A stretch of DNA of 20,562 nt from an uncultured beta proteobacterium (GTDB lineage: Bacteria; Pseudomonadota; Gammaproteobacteria; Burkholderiales; Burkholderiaceae_C), in assembly GCA_903914985.1 (NCBI GenBank), contig CAIWRE010000060.1:1-20562 (forward strand). The letters are read 5' to 3'. A model generated the notes under the pieces. It ran no database searches. It was not told where the DNA came from and saw only the letters and a program-made list of their open reading frames with translations. The position numbers were made by a program, and so were the translations under genes. Shown one piece after another: positions 1-6,666 of this stretch (the stretch's first letter is position 1; each line of letters starts with the position of its first letter).

Positions 1-161
1 GTAATGCGTTCTGCACCAGGCTGCTCCAGCATGCCCGCTAAGGTCTGCAAAATTTGCAGGCGACGCTCACCAGGCTTAGGACGCTTGCGCGTGGGCGCCT
101 CAGCGGCACCTGATGCTTCGTTATCTGGCGAATTGTTTTCGGCGTTGGTTTCTGTGTTCAT
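1..161 (-). CDS. slmA: Nucleoid occlusion factor SlmA, N-terminal fragment (cut by window edge)
   Basis: The first 53 codons are visible, starting at the ATG at 161 and running off the left edge. After an acidic, poorly conserved leader of about 24 residues comes a basic stretch and RRLQILQTLAGMLEQP, which matches the start of the TetR-type DNA-binding domain of SlmA (E. coli has a similar REEILQSLALMLE segment). In E. coli SlmA binds specific chromosomal sites and blocks FtsZ ring assembly over the nucleoid. An AGGGGA ribosome-binding site lies just upstream of the ATG. The gene begins 13 bases after the argB stop, so it is probably cotranscribed with argB; argB-slmA adjacency is, as I recall, common in Burkholderiales. 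The helix-turn-helix itself is outside the window, so another TetR-family regulator cannot be fully excluded. Confidence 0.8.
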   Translation of the reverse strand, partial: MNTETNAENNSPDNEASGAAEAPTRKRPKPGERRLQILQTLAGMLEQPGAERI

Positions 162-174
162 GAAAATCCCCTGC

Positions 175-1056
175 TCAATGGCTTCGAATCATGGTGCCGA
201 AGGCTTGGTCGGTCAAAATCTCAAGCAGCATGGCATGCGGTACACGGCCGTCAATGATGTGGACCGAATTCACGCCGCTCTTGGCAGCGTCGAGCGCGCC
301 GGCTATCTTGGGCAGCATGCCGCCTGAGATGGTGCCGTCAGCAAACAGGGCGTCGATCTGGCGGGCGCTAAGCTCGGTCAGCAGCTCGCCCGCCTTGTTC
401 AGCACACCGCTGATGTTGGTCAGCATCAGGAGCTTCTCGGCCTGCAGCACCGTGGCCAGCTTGGCGGCCACCACGTCGGCATTGATGTTGTAGCTCTCGT
501 TGTTCTCGCCAAAACCAATCGGGCTGATGACGGGTATGAACGCGTCGTCCTGCAGCGCCTTCACCACACTCGGGTCCACGCTCACGATATCACCGACCTG
601 ACCCACGTCGAGCTCCACGCTGGGGTCGGCGTTGTCGCGCATAGTGAGTTTCTTAGCGCGAATCATGGCTCCGTCACGCCCGGTCAGGCCCACGGCTTTG
701 CCACCCGCCTGGTTGATCAGGCCCACAATATCTTGCTGGACTTCGCCGCCGAGTACCCACTCCACCACTTCCATAGTTTCGGCGTCGGTCACCCGCATGC
801 CCTGCACAAACTCACCGGTCTTGCCCAGGCGTTTGAGCGCATTTTCAATTTGCGGACCGCCACCGTGTACCACCACGGGGTTGATGCCTACGAGTTTCAG
901 TAACACGACATCTTGCGCAAAGGCGGCTTGCAGGGCCGGGTCGGTCATGGCATTGCCGCCGTATTTGATGACCATGGTCTTGCCATGAAATTTGCGGATG
1001 TAAGGCAGTGCCTGGGCCAGGATGTCGGCTTTGTCGTGGGGATTGAGCTGTGTCAT
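175..1056 (-). CDS. argB: Acetylglutamate kinase
   Basis: ArgB phosphorylates N-acetyl-L-glutamate with ATP, the second step of arginine biosynthesis in the cytoplasm. The 293-residue product carries the amino-acid-kinase fold signatures: the phosphate-binding IKYGGNAM at about residues 30-37, the substrate-binding VVHGGGPQI at about 62-70, NINADVVAAKLA in the middle and a GMLPKI segment near the end that belongs to the nucleotide site. The roughly 20-residue helix before the kinase core (NPHDKADILAQALPYIRKF) is the N-terminal extension seen in arginine-inhibited, hexameric ArgB enzymes and absent in E. coli, so feedback inhibition by arginine is likely (inference). An in-frame TTG at 1065 could extend it by three residues; I prefer the ATG at 1056 because family members begin about there. 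Neither start has a clear Shine-Dalgarno sequence. It lies 25 bases downstream of the dehydratase gene and 13 bases upstream of slmA. Confidence 0.96.
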   Translation of the reverse strand: MTQLNPHDKADILAQALPYIRKFHGKTMVIKYGGNAMTDPALQAAFAQDVVLLKLVGINPVVVHGGGPQIENALKRLGKTGEFVQGMRVTDAETMEVVEWVLGGEVQQDIVGLINQAGGKAVGLTGRDGAMIRAKKLTMRDNADPSVELDVGQVGDIVSVDPSVVKALQDDAFIPVISPIGFGENNESYNINADVVAAKLATVLQAEKLLMLTNISGVLNKAGELLTELSARQIDALFADGTISGGMLPKIAGALDAAKSGVNSVHIIDGRVPHAMLLEILTDQAFGTMIRSH

Positions 1057-1081
1057 GGTGTGCAAAGGTGAGAAAAATAGT

Positions 1082-2965
1082 TCAATCGTGCCGATTATTC
1101 ACCTGGGAAGCGGAAAAACCTTGCACACACTGCGCCAGGATGCTGCGAATGTGCGCTTCATCATTGGCTTGCGCTGCCACTTGGAGCGCCAGCAAGTACG
1201 GCTCTAACGCCTGCCACGGCAAATAATCTTCTTGCGCCTTCAAAATGCGCGGGTGCTGGGTCGGCTGAGGATGATCGCCAATGAGCAGTTCCTCAAACAA
1301 TTTTTCGCCCGGACGCAGACCGGTGAAGACAATTTCAATATCACCTTGCGGATTGGCCTGGTCCCGCACAGAGAGCCGGGAGAGCTGCACCATGCGCTCC
1401 GCAAGATCCACAATTTTGACGGGTTCACCCATGTCCAACACAAACACATCGCCGCCCTGCCCCATGGCGCCGGCCTGCAAGACCAGCTGGGCGGCCTCGG
1501 GGATGGTCATGAAGTAACGGGTGACATCGGGATGCGTCACCGTCAGCGGGCCACCGCTGGCCAATTGCTGACGGAACAAGGGCACCACACTGCCGCTGGA
1601 GCCCAGCACATTGCCAAAACGAACCATGGAAAACAAGGTCGTCTGCGACTGCGCAGCCAAGGCCTGAAGCGCCAATTCGGCCATGCGCTTGGTGGCGCCC
1701 ATGATGTTGGTGGGGCGTACGGCCTTGTCGGTACTGACCAGAACAAAGCGTTGCACGCCATAATCCCGCGCCGCCATTGCCATATTGAGCGTGCCAAAGA
1801 CGTTGTTGAGCACACCTTCACCAGGATTGCTTTCCACCAGCGGGACATGTTTGTATGCGGCGGCGTGGTAGACCGTATGTGGGCGATAGCTGGCACACAA
1901 CGCACGCAAGCGCTCCGCATGGTTAACGCTGGCCAGCAGCGGAGTCAGCACCACCTCCAGCGCGTGCTCCCGACACAAAGCATCGAGCTCCTGGTGAATG
2001 CGGTACAGCCCGTACTCGCTGTGGTCGACCAGCAGCACTCGCTTTGGCCGCTGCAAGACGATGCACCGGCACAGCTCGGAGCCGATGCTTCCCCCGGCAC
2101 CGGTCACCATGACCACCTTGTCCCGGGTGTCCGCTGCCATCAAGTCAGGCTGCGGCGGCACCGGGTCGCGCCCCAGCAAATCTTCAATATCAAGCTCGCG
2201 AAAATCCTGGACGGTTACGCGGCCTGTCGCTAAGTCATGGAGGCTGGGCAGAGTTTGCACATGCACCGGCAAGGATTTAAGAGACTGCACGACGGCCAAG
2301 CGGCGTTGGCGTGAGGCACTGGGCATGGCCAGCAGCACACCGGTAATGTATTCATCCTTGACCCTGCGCGCGAGGTCCTGCGCGGACCCCACCAGCACGC
2401 CGTTGATACTGCGTCCCACTTTGGCTGGATCATCATCGACAAATCCGACCAAATGAAACTGACGCGATACCGCCATGGCGACGGCTGTTTGCACCCCGGC
2501 AGTCCCGGCCCCAAATATCAGCAAGCGCTTGCTGTGGCCCGCATCGCTGTATTTCTCTAAACCCGCGAGCCAGAATCTGGCAAAGGCGCGACTGGCACCC
2601 ACCAGTATTAAAAATACCAAAGGCTGCAATAGGCCCAAGCTTCGGGGGACCATTTCCCACTGGGTCCCGAATAAGACCAAGGACAGCAGTAACGCGTAAA
2701 TTCCAATCGCCTTGGCAGTGGCGACCAGTGCGGCCTGGCCTGTGTATCGAAAAATCGCGCGGTACAAACCCAAACGCACAAAAATCGGAATCGCAAGCAG
2801 CGGCGCAATCAGGTAAATGCGCGCTTGGATCAGGGAGGGCACATGAAGGGTATCGAGCCGCAAGGAAAAAGCAATCCATGTTGCGACCAACGATAGCAAC
2901 ACATCGCTGACTATTACCGTCAGACGTTTTCGGCCGCGAGACCAGGAGAGTACTTCTAACGACAT
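1082..2965 (-). CDS. Membrane-bound nucleotide-sugar 4,6-dehydratase, WbpM/CapD/PglF type
   Basis: This 627-residue protein has the full-length WbpM architecture: four or so hydrophobic segments in the first 130 residues, a first Rossmann domain (FGAGTAGVQ, about 151-159), then the catalytic SDR domain with the NAD(P)-binding TGAGGSIGSE at about 288-297, YHAAAYKHVPLVE near 366-378 and STDKAVRPTNIMGATK at about 411-426. As in other WbpM homologues, methionine (MGATK) replaces the usual catalytic tyrosine. The family converts UDP-GlcNAc to the UDP-4-keto-6-deoxy sugar, the precursor of UDP-QuiNAc, UDP-FucNAc or bacillosamine, at the inner face of the cytoplasmic membrane. I chose the ATG at 2965, with GGAG nine bases upstream; a TTG at 2980 lies next to that site and is unlikely to be used. 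The exact sugar product cannot be read from sequence. A strong hairpin terminator ends 17 bases upstream of the start. Confidence 0.93.
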   Translation of the reverse strand: MSLEVLSWSRGRKRLTVIVSDVLLSLVATWIAFSLRLDTLHVPSLIQARIYLIAPLLAIPIFVRLGLYRAIFRYTGQAALVATAKAIGIYALLLSLVLFGTQWEMVPRSLGLLQPLVFLILVGASRAFARFWLAGLEKYSDAGHSKRLLIFGAGTAGVQTAVAMAVSRQFHLVGFVDDDPAKVGRSINGVLVGSAQDLARRVKDEYITGVLLAMPSASRQRRLAVVQSLKSLPVHVQTLPSLHDLATGRVTVQDFRELDIEDLLGRDPVPPQPDLMAADTRDKVVMVTGAGGSIGSELCRCIVLQRPKRVLLVDHSEYGLYRIHQELDALCREHALEVVLTPLLASVNHAERLRALCASYRPHTVYHAAAYKHVPLVESNPGEGVLNNVFGTLNMAMAARDYGVQRFVLVSTDKAVRPTNIMGATKRMAELALQALAAQSQTTLFSMVRFGNVLGSSGSVVPLFRQQLASGGPLTVTHPDVTRYFMTIPEAAQLVLQAGAMGQGGDVFVLDMGEPVKIVDLAERMVQLSRLSVRDQANPQGDIEIVFTGLRPGEKLFEELLIGDHPQPTQHPRILKAQEDYLPWQALEPYLLALQVAAQANDEAHIRSILAQCVQGFSASQVNNRHD

Positions 2966-2982
2966 GAATACTAGCTCCAACG

Positions 2983-3021
2983 AAAAACCGCCTGTGCGCA
3001 GCTCAGTGCGCAGTCAGGCGG
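2983..3021 (-). terminator. Rho-independent terminator after the hns-like gene
   Basis: Arms CCGCCTG (2988-2994) and CAGGCGG (3015-3021) pair perfectly. Inside them TGCGCA (2995-3000) pairs with TGCGCA (3007-3012), with a two-base bulge and a six-base loop. Read on the minus strand, the hairpin is followed by five T residues (2983-2987). It begins 29 bases after the stop of the H-NS-like gene and ends only 17 bases before the start codon of the next gene, so it could also serve as a leader attenuator for that gene. Confidence 0.85.
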
Positions 3022-3050
3022 CTTGAAACAGGAGCGAAATAAGCGAGAAT

Positions 3051-3419
3051 TTACTCAGGCTTGACCGCGAAGGCCTCTTTGCTTTGACCCTGCGCTACCA
3101 AAGCAGACAGCCACTTGGGCATCAGTCCACGACCCGACCAGGTTTCACCGTTGGGGCCACGGAACTTGGCAGCCACAGGGGTACCTGCTTTGCGGGCAGC
3201 TTTAGGAGCTTTGCCTGCGCCGGCTTTAGCCTTGACAGGACGCCCTGCTTTGCCGCCTTTTGCAGCCTTGGGAGATTGCAAGTCTTTCACAGTAATGCCA
3301 AAAGCTTGCATCTTGCTCACAATGTCTTTGACCGTCGCATGAAAATCTTTGGCCTTGATCTCGTTGGCTTGCTTTTGCAGCTTTTCGATCTGGGATTGGA
3401 TATCTAAAAGGTTGCTCAT
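3051..3419 (-). CDS. H-NS family nucleoid-associated protein (HvrA/BpH3 type)
   Basis: The 122-residue product has the H-NS layout: an N-terminal alpha-helical oligomerisation region (about 1-48, rich in Q, K and E heptads), a lysine/alanine-rich flexible linker containing an AT-hook-like KAGRPVK (57-63), and the C-terminal DNA-binding domain with TWSGRGLMPKWL (93-104), which matches the family signature TWSGRGRxPxWL. Such proteins bind AT-rich DNA and silence horizontally acquired genes; a local role in the surrounding polysaccharide locus is inference. The ATG at 3419 has GGAG eight bases upstream; an upstream in-frame start at 3473 would read through the preceding gene's end and is rejected. 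The gene follows the phosphoglycosyl transferase by 53 bases that hold a palindrome and a candidate promoter, and it ends in its own terminator, so it is probably a separate transcription unit within the locus. Confidence 0.93.
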   Translation of the reverse strand: MSNLLDIQSQIEKLQKQANEIKAKDFHATVKDIVSKMQAFGITVKDLQSPKAAKGGKAGRPVKAKAGAGKAPKAARKAGTPVAAKFRGPNGETWSGRGLMPKWLSALVAQGQSKEAFAVKPE

Positions 3420-3450
3420 ATAAAAATCTCCACAAAGTAAACAAAACCGA

Positions 3451-3464
3451 AGGATTGTAATCCT
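3451..3464. promoter_or_regulatory. Palindrome overlapping a candidate -10 box of the hns-like gene
   Basis: AGGATT and AATCCT form a perfect inverted repeat around a GT centre in the 53-base gap before the H-NS-like gene. On the minus strand the palindrome contains TACAAT (3454-3459), five of six matches to the sigma-70 -10 box. It is well placed to give a short leader of about 28 bases including the GGAG site. No good -35 box is seen at 16-18 bases spacing, so the promoter is tentative. The overlap of palindrome and -10 box would suit an operator, possibly autoregulatory. Confidence 0.35.
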
Positions 3465-3472
3465 AAATCGCA

Positions 3473-4036
3473 CTAATGCGACACATCATCATGCCGCATT
3501 ACCCCTACTAATGTGCGCCAGATTATGTAAAGATCAAATCCAAGCCATTGCCTACGCAAATACTCGCCGTCCAGCGCCACTTTGTCAGGTATAGAAATGC
3601 TATCGCGTCCATTGACTTGCGCCCAACCAGTGAGGCCGGGTACCAACCGGTGCACGCCGGATTGGGTACGCAGTTCAATCAAGTCAGCCTGGTTAAACAA
3701 GGCGGGGCGCGGCCCTACAAAACTCATATCCCCTTTGACAATACTCCATAACTGCGGGATTTCGTCCAAACTACTTTTCCGCAAGAAAGAACCGATGGGT
3801 GTGATTACTGCTTGAGGATCCACAAGCAAATGGGTAGCGACCGTCGGTGTGCCAACTCGCATAGTGCGAAATTTGGGCATTTTGAAGATACTATTATTTT
3901 TGCCGACGCGGTCTGACCAATACAGTGCAGGCCCCTTGGACGTGAGCCGCACCATCAAGGCCACGATCAGCACGGGTACCAGCAATATCACACCGGCAAT
4001 CAGTACCAAAAAGAGATCCAGCCCGCGCTTTGTCAT
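3473..4036 (-). CDS. Phosphoglycosyl transferase (bacterial sugar transferase, PglC/WcaJ catalytic domain)
   Basis: This 187-residue enzyme is the small, monotopic type. It has a single hydrophobic re-entrant segment at about 7-30 (LDLFLVLIAGVILLVP), then SKGPALYWSDRVGK, KFRTM (55-59), the catalytic Asp-Glu pair in SSLDEIPQLW (91-92), FVGPRPALF (107-114) and PGLTGWAQVNGRD. Members transfer a sugar-1-phosphate from a UDP-sugar to undecaprenyl phosphate, the first committed step of O-antigen, capsule or glycoprotein glycan assembly. Next to a WbpM-type dehydratase and an SDR reductase, the likely donor is UDP-QuiNAc, UDP-FucNAc or a related 6-deoxy-HexNAc (inference, compare the rhizobial WreV/WreQ/WreU set). 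The ATG at 4036 overlaps the stop of the upstream gene in an ATGA and has AGAGGA directly before it. A longer reading from 4096 would overlap that gene by 64 bases and is rejected. Confidence 0.93.
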   Translation of the reverse strand: MTKRGLDLFLVLIAGVILLVPVLIVALMVRLTSKGPALYWSDRVGKNNSIFKMPKFRTMRVGTPTVATHLLVDPQAVITPIGSFLRKSSLDEIPQLWSIVKGDMSFVGPRPALFNQADLIELRTQSGVHRLVPGLTGWAQVNGRDSISIPDKVALDGEYLRRQWLGFDLYIIWRTLVGVMRHDDVSH

Positions 4037-4938
4037 TCCTCTGACCTCACAAAGGCGCGCCGCAGGCCCTCGTCGAGCGTAAAGGGCGGCGTCCACTGCA
4101 AGACATTGCGCGCCTTGGACATGTCAAGTTGCAGGTTCTGGATCACACGCTGCACTGCGGCGCGCTTTCCAATCAGCGAGGCACCCATTGAAAGCAGGGC
4201 CACCGGCACGGGCACCAATCGCACCGGACAAACGGCAGCCCGCGCCATGGCACGTACCAAAGCCGGCGTCGAAACATCTACACCGTCACTGACCAGAAAC
4301 GTTTGATTCGCCGCGGCGGGATGGCGGGCGCATGTGATGATGAAATCCACCAGGTTGTCCAGTCCCACCAGGCTGCGCAAGTTGTCCACCGCTCCCAAAG
4401 GCAGAGGCAGACCCCGCTGCACGGCCCGCATCAGGGATGCGAAATTGGCCTTGACGCCGGGCCCATAAACCAAGGGCGGACGGATGATCACGACTTCCAT
4501 GCCAGTGCGGGCAGCGATGTCGCGCAAGCCCTGTTCCGCCTCCCACTTGGAAATCGCATACGGGTCTTGGGGTGCGGGTGTATCGTGCTCAGTAAACGGG
4601 CGTCCCCGCTCCGTGGCTTCGCCGTGGACCTTGACCGAGCTGACAAACACAAAGCGGCGCACGCCCGAAGCAGCGGCCCGGGCCGCGAATTGGAGAGTAT
4701 GGCCGACGTTTACCTCGCGAAATGCCGACAGAGGGTCGGCGGCGGTGTCGCGCATCACATGGACCCGGGCGGCCAAATGGATGATCGTATTGAACGCCGA
4801 TTCCGGGGCCAACGGCGAGACTAAATCCGCCGAACTGGGCATCCGCGGGAAAGCGACAACCGAATCCCCGGCCCGTTGCAGCGCATCGTGCAACGCTCGA
4901 CCAATAAACCCGCGCGCTCCGGTAACAAGCACTTTCAT
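4033..4938 (-). CDS. SDR-family NDP-sugar epimerase/4-reductase (WbpV/WbpK/WreQ-like)
   Basis: This 301-residue extended short-chain dehydrogenase has the nucleotide-binding TGARGFIG at residues 6-13, IIHLAARVHVMRD at 52-64, a catalytic serine in FVSSVKVHGE (about 98-107) and YAISK (Y127, K131), followed by RPPLVYGPGVKANF. The HLAARVHVMRD and SVKVHGE text is typical of the group that includes WbpV/WbpK and rhizobial WreQ, which reduce UDP-4-keto-6-deoxy-GlcNAc to UDP-QuiNAc or UDP-FucNAc. Together with the dehydratase at 1082-2965 and the phosphoglycosyl transferase at 3473-4036 this would form a complete make-and-attach set. A role as C4-epimerase, or on the GDP-sugar produced by Gmd, cannot be excluded. 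Both ends show ATGA overlaps with neighbouring genes, so translation is probably coupled. Confidence 0.88.
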   Translation of the reverse strand: MKVLVTGARGFIGRALHDALQRAGDSVVAFPRMPSSADLVSPLAPESAFNTIIHLAARVHVMRDTAADPLSAFREVNVGHTLQFAARAAASGVRRFVFVSSVKVHGEATERGRPFTEHDTPAPQDPYAISKWEAEQGLRDIAARTGMEVVIIRPPLVYGPGVKANFASLMRAVQRGLPLPLGAVDNLRSLVGLDNLVDFIITCARHPAAANQTFLVSDGVDVSTPALVRAMARAAVCPVRLVPVPVALLSMGASLIGKRAAVQRVIQNLQLDMSKARNVLQWTPPFTLDEGLRRAFVRSEE

Positions 4939-5741
4939 CGCTCATCTTTGTGCGAATTTACGGGCAGCCGCTTGGAATTTCCCAAAACACCAGCCTTCCA
5001 CTGCACGCGCCAAAAAACTCCGGAACAAAAAAAACGCAGCATACTGCGCAGGTGCCAGAGTGTGTACCGAAGTTTTCTTCTGCTGGTTCGCTGGGCATGG
5101 TGAATAACCACAGCAGAAGGTGACAGCGCCACTCGACTTCCCGTCAAGTTCAAACGTGCACAAATATCGACATCTTCGTAATAAAGAAAATACGCTTGAT
5201 CGAACCCACCAATTCCCTGGAAAACGGCGCTCGGAAAGACCATGAACATGCCACCGACCCAATCGGGATAAACCGGCAACTGACCTGACACGTCGCCCTT
5301 ACCGCCCCCCCCACCGAACGCCTTGCAAACAATGGTCAGCGGTGTCGGGAAGGTTCTCGCACTGTCCTCGACATCTCCTTTAGGTGACACCACCACGGGT
5401 GCGGCCAGTCCCACTGAATCATCGTCAAAAAGCGCGATGAGCCGCTTGAAAGGGCTGGCGTCCATACGAATATCCGGATTCATCACACAAAAATAGCGGC
5501 CCTGTGAATTGGCAAAGGAGGCGTTGTGATTCTCGCCAAAACCTTTTGGCGCCTCATTTCTGACTATTTTTAATGGGAATGAAAAGTCAACAACCTTGAA
5601 TGGAAGATCTTCAGGAATATTTGAGACCAGCAAAACTTCAATTTCTTCATGGACACAGACACGACTCAGGTCGTTCAACAGACTGGCGACCATGTCGCCT
5701 TGGGCATGACTCACAATAGAAATCGAAATGAGAGGTTTCAT
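4935..5741 (-). CDS. Glycosyltransferase family 2, WbbL-like
   Basis: The 268-residue protein starts with the GT-A type strand ISISIVSHAQGD and has the NEAPKGFGENHN segment (62-73), the metal/nucleotide-binding FCVMNPDIRMD (NPD at 88-90) and the acceptor-side GGFDQAYFLYYEDVDICARL (about 178-197), all typical of the WbbL-like branch of GT2. It would add one sugar, often rhamnose in characterised relatives, to the lipid-linked glycan on the cytoplasmic side; the real donor is unknown. The C-terminal 45 residues are basic and aromatic, suggesting contact with the membrane. Codons 143-146 contain an uninterrupted run of eight G (5305-5312), which could permit slippage, and a run of eight T lies near the 3' end (5027-5034). 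The start at 5741 overlaps the previous stop (ATGA), and the stop overlaps the next start. Confidence 0.9.
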   Translation of the reverse strand: MKPLISISIVSHAQGDMVASLLNDLSRVCVHEEIEVLLVSNIPEDLPFKVVDFSFPLKIVRNEAPKGFGENHNASFANSQGRYFCVMNPDIRMDASPFKRLIALFDDDSVGLAAPVVVSPKGDVEDSARTFPTPLTIVCKAFGGGGGKGDVSGQLPVYPDWVGGMFMVFPSAVFQGIGGFDQAYFLYYEDVDICARLNLTGSRVALSPSAVVIHHAQRTSRRKLRYTLWHLRSMLRFFCSGVFWRVQWKAGVLGNSKRLPVNSHKDER

Positions 5742-6649
5742 ATACTCTTTTGAACCTCGAAGCTCACATTCAATTGATTTGATTTAGTGAACCCATCATA
5801 AATACCTTTCATGATCATTTTTATCCGCAATAACTTTTCAGGCCCCATCACTGCAAAATATAAAAATATCTGAATCAAGCGCCGGAAATGGAAAAATTTC
5901 CAGTGGAAAGGAACGTATGGTAGTTTGTTCAGCAGAATCGTATTTCTGAACATATAGTAATGCCGCAACGGGCTGTGGTGCGAAATATGGCGGGTCCGAC
6001 CCCACCATACCTTCGACACCTTATCGCCCAGGCTATGTCCAAGGTGGGCTGCAGGTACCGCGACTACCTTCCATCCTTGGTTCCGGGCACGCAGGCACCA
6101 CTCGGTATCAATATGATCAATAAACCACTCCCCGCGCATAAGCCCGATCGCTGAGAGGGCACTTGTACGCAGCAGTGTCCCCGAAGCGATGAGATGTGCG
6201 ACTTCAATGCTAGGGACAGTTTTGACAGCGTCGGGATTGCAAATCACGATCTTTGCGTCATCGTCCACAAGGAAGTGACTCTTATGCCCGGAACGCAGGT
6301 CGATACTGCGGGGGCCCGCCGCAGCCGCACCGGGCATCGTTCGCAAAGCATGAGACAACAAATCGACCATGGAGGGGTAAGGAACACTGTCTTGGTCCAT
6401 GAGCAAAATTTCGTCGGCACCTAATAGAGTCGCGTACTCAATGCCGCGATTTTGTGCAAATGCCAGACCGATATTGGACTCTATCGGCAAAAAATCAATC
6501 AAGAACCTATCGCACACATCCTGAAGACCCACCGGCGTCGGGCCGTTGTGCAACAAAACGATGCGATCAACCTGCGGCGATAAACTGCGAAATTGCCGCT
6601 CCAACAAGCCCAAGTCCGGGTGGTAGGCGACGGTTACTGCAACGATCAT
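5738..6649 (-). CDS. Glycosyltransferase family 2, rhamnosyltransferase (RfbF)-like
   Basis: The 303-residue product has VAVTVAYHPD at the start, ESNIGLAFAQNRGI (57-70), the DxD-type motif in ILLMDQDS (DQD at 85-87), LIASGTLLRTSALSAIG and the catalytic-side WFIDHIDTEWCLRA (about 175-188). The pattern fits the rhamnosyltransferase group of GT2, which uses dTDP-L-rhamnose or a similar 6-deoxysugar donor; the donor here is inferred only from similarity. The C-terminal third is rich in aromatic and basic residues (PLRHYYMFRNT, FHFRRLIQIFLYFAVMG), consistent with membrane association. The last 220 bases are clearly richer in A and T than most of the window, which hints at acquisition by transfer. 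It starts 17 bases after the methyltransferase stop without an obvious Shine-Dalgarno sequence and ends in an ATGA overlap with the next glycosyltransferase. Confidence 0.9.
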   Translation of the reverse strand: MIVAVTVAYHPDLGLLERQFRSLSPQVDRIVLLHNGPTPVGLQDVCDRFLIDFLPIESNIGLAFAQNRGIEYATLLGADEILLMDQDSVPYPSMVDLLSHALRTMPGAAAAGPRSIDLRSGHKSHFLVDDDAKIVICNPDAVKTVPSIEVAHLIASGTLLRTSALSAIGLMRGEWFIDHIDTEWCLRARNQGWKVVAVPAAHLGHSLGDKVSKVWWGRTRHISHHSPLRHYYMFRNTILLNKLPYVPFHWKFFHFRRLIQIFLYFAVMGPEKLLRIKMIMKGIYDGFTKSNQLNVSFEVQKSI

Positions 6650-6666
6650 TGACGTTTTCGACTGGA

